Shown here in pieces: positions 55,351 to 64,000 of a stretch of DNA of 64,000 nucleotides. The stretch's first letter is position 1, and every line of letters starts with the position of its first letter. Source of the DNA: Ehretia macrophylla (taxonomy: Eukaryota > Streptophyta > Magnoliopsida > Boraginales > Ehretiaceae); assembly GCA_037974665.1 (NCBI GenBank), contig CM075782.1, positions 41,220,851 through 41,284,850 on the forward strand, in the 5' to 3' direction. A model generated the notes under the pieces. It worked only from the letters and a program-made list of their open reading frames with translations, was not told the origin of the DNA and did no database searches. The position numbers and the translations under genes are program-made.

Positions 55351-55761
55351 CTTTTCGTTTTGAATTTTTGCCCCGTTCAGGCTTGGCAAAATGCTTTATC
55401 CATCACATTTCTATTACCAAGTCCCACGGCATCTTAGGCAAGACGACTTCGCTTCGTGTAGAGGCTGGGCCCACAAACTGAAAGCGTGGGGCCTGTGACC
55501 AAGTCTCCGTCACTCCGGTGCCCATAACTTTTGATCCACAAGGAGTTATGCAGTGCACAACATACCGTTGAAAAGCTCTCCGAGAGGTCTACGACGGGGA
55601 CAACAAGCCTCTTGGCTGTGCCTATTTTTGGAGCCCAAAATTGAATGTTTTCATCTATTTTGGGCCACTTTTTTTCTTTTTGTGCTGTTTCTTTGTCCCT
55701 GATCGTTCGTCGGGAGCCGCGAACAGGACGACAAATAAGGGCTTTATAGACTCAAAATGAC

Positions 55762-55880
55762 GGGTGCGATCATACCAGCAGTAATGCACCGGATCCCATC
55801 AGATCTCTAAAGTTAATCGTGCTAGGGAGAGAGTAGTACTAGGATGGGTTACCCTCAGGGAAGTCCTCCTCTTGCACCCC
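55762..55880 (+). rRNA. 5S rRNA-like copy 46
   Basis: Full length. TAAAGTTAATCGTGCTAGGG, C-box GGATGGGTTACC, end CTCTTGCACCCC. Confidence 0.84.
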
Positions 55881-56292
55881 CCTTTCCGTTTTGCTTTTTT
55901 TGCCCCATTCAGGCTTGCCAATATGCTTTATCCAACACAATTCTATTAACGAGTCCCACGGCATCTAGGGCAAGACAACTTTGCTTCACGTAGAGGCTGG
56001 GCCCGCAAACCTAGGTTGTGGGGGCTATGACCAGGTCTTTGTCACTCCGGTGCCCATAACTTTTGATCCGTAAGGAGTTACGCGGCGCACAACATACTGT
56101 TGGAATGCTCTCCGAGAGCTCTAAGATGGGGGCAGCAAGCTTGCTTGGCTGCGCCTATTTTTGGAGCCCAAAATCGAACGTTTTCATCCGTTTTGGGCTA
56201 CTTTTCTTCTTTTTGTGCTTTTCTTCGTACCCGATCATTCGTCAGGAGCCGCGAAAGGACGACAAATAAGGGCTTTGCGCTCTCAACATGAC

Positions 56293-56411
56293 AGGTGCGA
56301 TCGTACCAGCAGTAATGCACCAGATCCCATCAAATCTCTGAAGTTGAGTATACTTGGGAGAGAGTAGTACTACGATCGGTAACCCCGATGGAAGTCCTCG
56401 TGTTGTACCCC
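56293..56411 (+). rRNA. 5S rRNA-like copy 47
   Basis: Full length. AAGTTGAGTATACTTGGG in the A-box and TACGATCGGTAACCCC in the C-box; both control regions are strongly changed. Confidence 0.82.
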
Positions 56412-56819
56412 CCTTTTCGTTTTGAATTTTTTGCCCCGTTCAGGCTTGCCAAAATGCTTTATCCGTCACATTACTATTATTGAGTCCCACGGCATCTTGG
56501 CCAAGACAACTTCACTTCGCGTAGAGGCTAGGCCCGTAAACCGAGGGCGTGGGTCCTGTGACCAAGTCTCTGTGGTGCCCATAACTTTTGATCCGTAAAG
56601 AGTTATACAGCGCATTGCGTACTGTTGAAAAGCTCTCCGACAGCTCTACGACGGGGGTAGCAAGCCTGCTCAACTGCACCTATTTTCCTAGCCCAAAATT
56701 GAACATTTTCATTAGTTTTGCGCCACTTTTCTTTGTTTTGTGCTATTTATTCATCCATGATCGTTCGTCGGGAGCCACGAAAAGGACGACAAATAAGGGC
56801 TTTGCGTACTCAACATGAT

Positions 56820-56938
56820 AGGTGCAATCAAACTAGTATTAAGGCACCGGATCCCATCAGATCTCCGAAGTCAAGCATGCTTGAGAGAGAGTAGTACTAG
56901 GATGGGTAACCCTCAGGGAAGTCCTAGTGTTGCACCCT
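56820..56938 (+). rRNA. 5S rRNA-like copy 48
   Basis: Full length. AGGTGCAATCAAACTAG and TATTAAGGCACCGG are divergent. A-box AGTCAAGCATGCTTGAG. Confidence 0.82.
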
Positions 56939-57340
56939 CCTTTTCGTTTTGAATATTTGGCCCCATTCAGGCTTGTCAAGATGCTTTATCCATCACATTT
57001 CTATTAACGAGTCCCACGGCATCTTGGGCAAGGCTACTTCACTTCGCGTAGAGGCTGGGCCCGCAAACTGAGGGCGTGGGGCATGTGACCAGGTCTTCGT
57101 CACTCCGGTGCCCATAACTTTTGATCCGAATGGAGTTATGCAGCGCACAGCATACTGTGGGAAGCTCTATGATGAGGGCAGTAAGCCTGCTCGGCTGCGC
57201 TTGTTTAAAGAGACCAAAATTGAATAGTTTTATCAGTTTCGGGCCACTTTTCTTCTTTTTGTGCTGTTTCTTCATCCCTGATCGTTCGTCAGGAGCCACG
57301 AAAAGGACAACAAATAAGGGCTTTGCGCACTCAACATGAC

Positions 57341-57459
57341 GAGTGCGATTATATAAGCAGTAATGCACCGGATCCCATTAGATCTCGGAAGTTAAGCGTG
57401 CTTAGGAGAGAATAGTACTAGGATGGGTGACCCCCAGGGAAGTCCTCGTGTTGCACCCC
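57341..57459 (+). rRNA. 5S rRNA-like copy 49
   Basis: Full length. GAGTGCGATTATATAAG at the start. A-box AAGTTAAGCGTGCTTAGG, C-box intact. Confidence 0.85.
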
Positions 57460-57875
57460 CGTTTTTGTTTTGAATTTTTTGCCCCGTTCAGGCTTGCCAA
57501 GATGCTTTATCCATCACATTTCTATTACCGAGTCCCACAGCATCTTGGGCAAGACAACTTCGCTTCGCGTAGAGGCTGGGCCTACAAACCGAGGGCGTGG
57601 GGCCTATGACTAGGTCTACGTCTCTCCGGTGCACAAAACTTTTGATCCGTAAGGAGTTATGCAACGCACAGCATACTGTTGGAAAGCTCTTCGAGATCTC
57701 TATAACGGAGGCAACATGCCTACTTGGATGTGCCTGGTTTTTTGGAGCCCAAATTCGAACGTTTTCATCAATTTCGGGCCACTTTTCTTCATTTTGGGCT
57801 GTTTCTTCGTCCATGATCGTTTGTCGGGAGACGCGAAAAGGACGACAAATAAGGGTTTTAAGCACTCAACATGAC

Positions 57876-57994
57876 GGGTTCGATCATACCAGCAGTAATG
57901 CACCGAATCCCATCAGATCTCCGAAGTTAAGCGTGCTTGGGAGAGAGTAGTTGGAGGATGGGCGACACTCAGGGAAGTCTTCATGTTGCACCCC
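57876..57994 (+). rRNA. 5S rRNA-like copy 50
   Basis: Full length with an intact A-box. GAGTAGTTGGAGGATGGGC is altered between A-box and C-box. Confidence 0.84.
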
Positions 57995-58406
57995 CCTTTT
58001 CGTTTTGTTTTTGTGCCCCGTTCAGGTTTGCCAAGATGCTTTAACCATCACATTGCTATTATCGAGTCCCACAACATCTTGAGGAAGAAAACGTCGCTTC
58101 GCATAGAGGCTTGGACCACAAACCGAGGGCGTGGGGATAGCAACCAGGTCTCCGTCACTCCGGTGCCCATAACTTTTAATTCGTAATGAGTTATATAGTG
58201 CACAACATACCTTAGAAAGCTCTTTGAGAGCTCTACGACAGAGGCAACAGGTCTGCTCGGCTGCGCCTATTTTTGCAGCCCAAAATCGATCATTTTCATC
58301 AATTTTAGGCAACTTTTCTTCTTTTTGCACTGTTTCTTCGTTCCTGATCGTTCGTCGGGAGCCTAAAAAAAGATGACAATTAAGGGCTTTGCGCTTTGAA
58401 CATGAC

Positions 58407-58525
58407 GGGTGCGATCATACCAGCAGTAATGCACCGGATCCTATTAGAACTCTGAAGTTAAGCGTGCTTGGGTGAGAGTAGTAATAGGTTGGGGGACCCC
58501 CTGGGAAGTCATCGTGTTGCACCCC
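58407..58525 (+). rRNA. 5S rRNA-like copy 51, canonical-type haplotype
   Basis: Full length. TAGAACTCTG, GGGTGAGAGTAG and CCCCCTGGGAAG. A-box intact, C-box GGTTGGGGGACC. Confidence 0.85.
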
Positions 58526-58941
58526 TGCTTTTTGTTTTGCATTTTTTTGCCCAGTTCAGGCTTGTCAAGATCTTTTATCCATCACATTTCTATTCTCGAG
58601 TCCCATGGCATCTTGGGCAAGACAACTTCGCTTTGCGTAGAGGCTGGATCCGCAAACCGAGGGCGTAGGGCCTATGACCTGGTCTCCATTTCTCTGGTGC
58701 CCATAACTTTTGATCTGTAAGAAGTTATGCAACGCACAACATACAGTGGGAAAGCTCTTCGGGAGCTCTACGATAAGGGCAATAAGCCTGCTATGCTGCG
58801 CTTGTTTTCGGAGCCCAAAATTGAATGTTTTCATCAGTTTTGGGTCACTTTCCTTCTTTTTGCACTATTTTTTCGTCGCTGATTGTTTTTCATGAGCCGC
58901 AAAAAGGACGACAAATAAGGGCTTTGCGTACTCAACATGAC

Positions 58942-59060
58942 GGGTACGATCATACCAGCAGTAATGCTCAGGATCCCATCAGATATCCGAAGATAAGCGT
59001 GCTTGGGAGAGAGTAGTACTAGGATGGGTGACCCCCAAGAAAGTCCTCGTGTTGCACCCC
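58942..59060 (+). rRNA. 5S rRNA-like copy 52
   Basis: Full length. ATATCCGAAGATAAGCGTGC in the A-box region, CCCCCAAGAAAGTCC near the end. Confidence 0.84.
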
Positions 59061-59475
59061 TCCTTTTCGTTTTGAATTCTTTGCCTTGTTCAAGCTTGCC
59101 AAGATACTTTATCCGTCACATTTCTATTATCGAGTCCTACAATATCTTGGCCAAGACAACTTCGCTTCGCGTAGAGGCTGGGCCCGCAAACTGAGGGCAT
59201 GGGGCTTGTGACCAGGTCTTTGTCGTTACGGTGCCCATAACTTTTGATCAGCAAGGAGTGATGCATCACACAACATACCGTTGGAAAGCTCTCCGAGAGC
59301 TCTATGACGAGGGCAGCAAGCCTACTCGGCTGCGCCTATTTTCGGAGTCCAAAATAGAACATTTTTATCAGTTTCAGGTAACTTTTCTTCTTTCTGTGTT
59401 GTTTCTTCGTCCCAAATCGCTCGTCGGGAGCCAAGAAAAGGACGACACATAAGGGCTTTGCGCTCTGAACATGAC

Positions 59476-59591
59476 GAGTGCTATCATACCATCAGTAATG
59501 CACCGGATCCCATCACTCTGAAGTTAAGCGTGCTTGGGCGACAGTAGTACTAGGATGGCTGACCCCCAGGGAAGTTCTTGTGTTGTACCCC
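59476..59591 (+). rRNA. 5S rRNA-like copy 53
   Basis: Slightly short. CCCATCACTCTGAAG lacks a few bases of the usual CAGATCTCC. GGGCGACAGTAG resembles the canonical-type state. C-box GGATGGCTGACC. Confidence 0.83.
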
Positions 59592-60004
59592 CTTTTTCGT
59601 TTAGTTTTTTTGCCCCGTTCAGGCTTTTCAAGATGCTTTATCCGTCACATTTCTATTACCGACTCCACCAATACCTTGGCCAAGACACCTTCGTTTCACG
59701 TAGAGGCTGGGCCCGCAAACTGAGGGCATGGGGCTTGTGACCAGGTCTTTGTCGTTACGGTGCCCATAACTTTTGATCAACAAGGAGTGATGCATCACAC
59801 AACATACCGTTGGAAAGCTCTCCGAGAGCTCTATGACGAGGGCAACAAGCCTACTCAGCTGCGCCTATTTTCGGAGTCCAAAATAGAACATTTTTATCAG
59901 TTTCAGGCAACTTTTCTTCTTTCTGTGTTGTTTCTTCGTCCCTAATCGTTCGTCAGAAGCCGCGAAAAGGACGACAAATAAGGGCTTTGCGCACTCAACA
60001 TGAC

Positions 60005-60123
60005 GAGTGCGATTATGCTAGCAGTAATGCACCAGATCCCATCAGATCTCTGAAGTTAAGCGTGCTTTGGAGAGAGTAGTACTAGGATGGGTGACCCTCA
60101 TGGAAGTCCTCATGTTGCACCCC
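60005..60123 (+). rRNA. 5S rRNA-like copy 54
   Basis: Full length. GAGTGCGATTATGCTAG at the start. A-box AAGTTAAGCGTGCTTTGG. Confidence 0.85.
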
Positions 60124-60536
60124 CTTTTCGTTTTGAATTTTTTGCCCCGTTCAGGCTTACCAAGATGCTTTATTTGACACATTTCTATTACCGAGTCCCA
60201 CGACATCTTGGGCAAGACAACTTCACTTCGTATTGAGGCTGGGACCACAAACTGAGGGTGTGGGGCTTGTGACTAGGTCTCTGTCGCTCCGGTGCCCATA
60301 AATTTTGATCCGTAAGGAGTTATGCAGCACCCAGCATACCGTTGGAAAGCTCTCCACGAGCTCTACAACGAGGGTAGCAAGCCTGCTCGGCTGCACCTTT
60401 TTTGGGAGCCCAAAATCGAATGTTTTCATCAGTTTAGGGCCACTTTTCTTCTTTTGGCGCTGTTACTTTCTCCCTGATTGTTCGTTGGGAGCTGCGAAAA
60501 GGACGACAAATAAGGGCTTTGCGCACTCAACATTAT

Positions 60537-60655
60537 GGGTGTAATCATACCAGTAGTAATGCACTGGATCTCATCAGATCTGTGAAGTTAAGCGTGCTTA
60601 GGAGAGAGTAGTACTAGGTTGGGTGACCCTTAGGGAAGTCCTCGTGTTGCACCCC
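60537..60655 (+). rRNA. 5S rRNA-like copy 55
   Basis: Full length. GGGTGTAATC, GATCTGTGAAG, and C-box GGTTGGGTGACC. Confidence 0.84.
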
Positions 60656-61069
60656 CCTTTTTGTTTTGTATTTTTTGCCCCGTTCAGGCTTGCCAAGATG
60701 CTTTATCCATCACATTTCTATTTCCGAGTCCCACAACATCTTGGGCAAGTCAACTTCGCTTCACGTAGGGGCTGGGCCCACAAACTGAGGGCGTGGGGCC
60801 TATGGCCAAGTCTCCGTCGCTGCGATGCCTATAACTTTTGATCCGTAAGGAGTTATGCAGCACACAGCATACCGTTGGAAAGATCTCTAAGAGCTCTACC
60901 TTGAGGGCAACAAGCCTGCTCAGCTGTGCCTGTTTTCGAAGCCCAAAATTGAACATTTTCATCAGTTTCGGGCTATTTTTCTTCTTTTAGCGCTGTATCT
61001 TTATCCCTAATTGTTCCTCGAGAGCCGCAAAAATTACGACAAATAGGGGCTTTGCACACTCAACATGAC

Positions 61070-61188
61070 GGGTGCGATCATGCTAGTAGCAATGCACTGG
61101 ATCCTATCAGATCTCCGAAGTTAATCGTGCTTGGGAGAGAGTAGTACTAGGATGGGTGGCTCCCAGGGAAATCCTCGTGTTGTACGTC
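61070..61188 (+). rRNA. 5S rRNA-like copy 56
   Basis: Full length. A-box AAGTTAATCGTGC, C-box GGATGGGTGGCTCC, end GTTGTACGTCC. The upstream site is AAATAGGGG. Confidence 0.83.
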
Positions 61189-61600
61189 CTTTTCGTTTTG
61201 AATTTTTTTCCCCGTTCAAGCTTGCCAAGATGTTTTATCTATCACATTTCTATTACCGAGTCCCACGGCATCTAGCCAAGACAACGTCGCTTCGTGTGGA
61301 GGCTGGGCCCGCAAACTAAGGGCGTGGGGTTTGTTACCAGGTCTCCGTCGCTATGGTGCCCATGACTTTTGATCCGTAAGGAGTTATGCATCACACAACA
61401 TACTGTTGGAAAGCTCTCTGAGAGCTCTACAAGAAGCGCAGCAAGCATGCTTGGCTGTGCATATTTTTAGAGCCCAAAATCGAACATTTTTATCAGTTTT
61501 CAGCAACTTTTCTTCTTCTTGCTTTGTTTCTTTATCCCTGATCGTTCATCGGGAGCCGCAAAAAGGTTGACAAATAAAGGCTTTACGCACTCAACAAGAC

Positions 61601-61719
61601 GGGTACGATCATACCCGCAGTAATGCACCTGATCCCATCAGATCTCCGAAGTTAATCGTGCTTGGGAGAGAATAGTACTAAGATGGGTGAACCCAAGGAA
61701 GTCCTCGTGTTGCACCCCT
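61601..61719 (+). rRNA. 5S rRNA-like copy 57
   Basis: Full length. A-box AAGTTAATCGTGC as in copy 56. C-box AGATGGGTGAACCC. Confidence 0.84.
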
Positions 61720-62132
61720 CTTTTTGTTTTGACTTTTTTGCCCCATTTAGGCTTGCCAAGATGCTTTATCCATCATATTTCTATTACCGAGTCCTCCGGC
61801 ATCTTGGGCAAGACAACTTCGCTTCGTGTAGAGGCTGGACCCGTAAACCGAGGTCGTGGGGCCTGTGACCAGGTCTCAGTCGCTACGGTGCCCATTACTT
61901 TTGATTCGTAAGGTGTTATGCAGCGTACAGCATACCGTTGGAAAGCTTTATGAGAGCTCTACGACGGGGGCAACAAGCCTGCTCGGCTGCGCCTGTTTTC
62001 AAAGCCCAAAATCGAACATTTTCATCAGTTTCAGGCCACTTTTCTTCTTTTTTTGCTGTTTATTCATCCCTGATCGTTCCTCGGGAGCCGCAAAAAGGAC
62101 CACAAATAAGGGCTTTGCGTACTCAACATGAC

Positions 62133-62251
62133 GGGTGCAATCATACAAGCAGTAATGCACCGGATCCCATCAAATCTTTGAACTTGAGCATGCTTGGGAT
62201 AGAGTAGTACTAGGATGGGTGACCCTTAGGGAAGTCCTCGTGTTGCACCCC
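62133..62251 (+). rRNA. 5S rRNA-like copy 58
   Basis: Full length. TTTGAACTTGAGCATGC in the A-box region; C-box intact. Confidence 0.85.
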
Positions 62252-62665
62252 CCTTTTCATTTTGAATTTTTTGCCCCGTTCAGGCTTGCCAAGATGCTTT
62301 ATCCATCACATTCCTATTATCGAGTCCCAAGGCATCTTGGGCAAGACAACTTCGCTTCACGTAAAGGCTGGGCCTGCAAACAGAGGGCGTGGGGACTTTG
62401 ACCAGGTTTTCGTTGCTCCGGTGCCAATAACTTTTGATCCGTCAGGAGTTACGCAGTGCACATCATACAGTCGGAAAGTTCTCCGAGAGCTCTACGACGG
62501 GGGTAGCAAGCATGCACAGTTGCATTTGTGTTTAGAATACAAAATCGAACATTTTAATCAGTTTTGGGCCACTTTTCTTCTTTTTGCACTGTTTCTTCGA
62601 CCTTGATTGTTCGTCGGGAGCCGCAAAAAAGATGACAAGTAGGGGCTTTGCGCACTCAACATGAC

Positions 62666-62784
62666 GGGTTCGATCATGCCAACACTAATGCATCGGATCC
62701 CATCAGAACTCCGAAGTTAAGCGTGTTTGGACGAGAGTAGTACTAGGATGGGTGAGCCCCTGGGAATTCCTCGTGTTGCACCCC
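62666..62784 (+). rRNA. 5S rRNA-like copy 59, canonical-type haplotype
   Basis: Full length. CAGAACTCCG, GGACGAGAGTAG and CCCCTGGGAATTCC. A-box AAGTTAAGCGTGTTTGG. Confidence 0.86.
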
Positions 62785-63192
62785 TTTTTCGTTTTGTTTT
62801 TTTGCCCCGTTCAGGCTTGCCAAGATTCTTTATCCCTCACATTTCTATTATAGAGTCCCACGGCATCTTCGGCAAGACAAATGTACTTCGCATAGAGGCT
62901 GGGCCCGCAAATTGAGGGTGTGGGGTCTGTGACCAGGACTCCTTTGCTCTGGTGCCCATAACTTTTGATCCGTAAGGAGTTATGCACACAGCATATCGTT
63001 CGTAAGCTCTCCTAGAGCTCTACGACAAAGGTAGCAAGCCTGGTCGGTTGCGCTAGTTTTTGGAGCCCAAAATTGAATGTTTTCATCAATTTTGGGCCAC
63101 TTTCTTCTTTTTTCGTTGTTTCTTCGTCCCGGATAGTTCGTCGGGAGCTGCGAAACGGACGACCAATAAGGGATTTGCGCACTCAACATGAC

Positions 63193-63311
63193 GGGTACGG
63201 TCATACCAGCAGTAATGCACCCGATCCAATCAGATCTCCGAAGTTAAGCGTGCTTGGGATAGAGTAGTACTAATTTGGGTGACCCCCAGGGAAGTCCTAG
63301 TGTTGCACCCC
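63193..63311 (+). rRNA. 5S rRNA-like copy 60
   Basis: Full length with an intact A-box. ACTAATTTGGGTGACC disrupts the C-box. Confidence 0.85.
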
Positions 63312-63726
63312 CTCTTTTCATTTCGCATTTTTTGCCCCGTTCAGGCTTGCCAAGATGCTTTATTCATCACATTTCTATTATTGAGTCCCACAGCATCTTG
63401 TGCTAGACAACTTCGCTTCGTGTAAAGGCCCGACCCGCAAACTGAGGGCGTGGGGCCTGTGACCAGGTCTCCGTCGTTCCGGTGCCCATAACTTTTGATC
63501 TGTAAGGAGTTATGCAGCACAAAGCATACCGTTGGAAAGCTCTTCAAGAGTTGTACAACGAGGGCAGCAATCCTGCTCGACTACGCCTATTTTTAGAGCC
63601 CAAAATCAAACATTTTCATCAGTTTAGTTCTACTTTTCTTCTTTTTGAGCTGTTTCTTCGTCCCTGATCGATCGTCAGGAGTCGCGAAAAGCACGACAAA
63701 TAAGGGCTTTGCGCACTCAACATGAC

Positions 63727-63846
63727 GGGTGCGATCATACCAGTAGTAATGCACTGGATCCAATCAGATCTCCGAAGTTAAGCGTGCTTGGTATAAAGTA
63801 GTACTAGGTTGGGTGACCCCCCAGGGAAGTCCTCGTGTTACACCCC
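63727..63846 (+). rRNA. 5S rRNA-like copy 61
   Basis: Full length. AAGTTAAGCGTGCTTGGTATAAAG and GGTTGGGTGACC. End GTGTTACACCCC. Its spacer runs off the window. Confidence 0.85.
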
Positions 63847-64000
63847 CCATTTTGTTTCGTATTTTTTGCCCCGTTCAAGCTTGCCAAGTTGCTTTATCCA
63901 TCACATTTTTATTACCGAGTCCTACGACATCTTGGGCAAGACAATGTCGCTTTGCGTAGAAGCTGGGACCGCAAACTGAGGGCGTGGGGCCTGTAACCAA

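Larger units (their letters stand above)
50353..64000 (+). repeat. 5S rDNA tandem array, segment E
   Basis: Runs from the outer LTR to the window end. Full-length copies start at 50600, 51672, 53135, 53668, 54201, 55232, 55762, 56293, 56820, 57341, 57876, 58407, 58942, 59476, 60005, 60537, 61070, 61601, 62133, 62666, 63193 and 63727. Damaged copies are at 52209, 52673 and 54733. Spacing is 521-536 bp where intact. The first 3 kb parallels segment C around its TRIM. Confidence 0.93.

Overview
This window is plant nuclear DNA. It is a long, degenerate tandem array of 5S ribosomal RNA gene units broken up by LTR retrotransposons. I see no conventional host protein-coding gene. The plant assignment rests on the roughly 119-nt repeat, which matches the plant 5S rRNA pattern (GGTGCGATCATACC start, AAGTTAAGCGTGCTTGGG A-box, GTTGCACCCC end), and on the retroelements: a Ty3/gypsy chromovirus-like gag-pol, an initiator-tRNA-Met primer site, LTRs of about 3.5 kb and TRIM elements. 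I cannot name the species. Most other short ORFs are translations of the 5S spacer or of LTR sequence and are not genes.

Layout. 5S segments, all on the + strand with a unit of about 533 bp, lie at 1-4280, 14941-18636, 21054-31323, 34813-36310 and 50353-64000. I count 61 5S loci: 55 about full length and 6 visibly deleted (3536, 18501, 30473, 52209, 52673, 54733). They differ from each other by many substitutions, so this looks like an aged, poorly homogenised array rather than a uniform active one. Between the 5S blocks lie: (1) 4281-14940, a Ty3/gypsy element with a 5'-truncated 5' LTR, a single-frame gag-pol carrying five stop codons and lacking the integrase core, and a complete 3' LTR; a nest of two TRIM elements sits in the 5' LTR; (2) 18637-21053, a minus-strand solo LTR with a perfect 5-bp target duplication; (3) 31324-34812, a minus-strand solo LTR of about 3.5 kb; (4) 36311-50352, a solo LTR split by a complete non-coding LARD-like element (36766-47201) with two LTRs of 3.7-3.9 kb and a 2.85-kb interior. 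A 531-bp TRIM occurs twice, at 29075 and 50812, in the same spacer position with the same TCTTG duplication.

How it fits together. The 3.5-kb LTRs, the same primer site and the same pre-polypurine palindrome link the gag-pol element, the LARD and the solo LTRs into one or a few related families. The 5S array records unequal exchange: duplicated TRIM-bearing segments, a three-unit higher-order repeat, a truncated unit that was itself duplicated, and deletions at short matches. The most notable points are the shared TRIM insertion marking a duplication between about 28.6-31.3 kb and 50.4-53.4 kb, a minority 5S haplotype closer to the usual plant 5S than the array majority, the in-frame loss of the integrase core, and the nested LARD with a possible zinc-knuckle remnant. 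I found no undescribed enzymatic or defence system.
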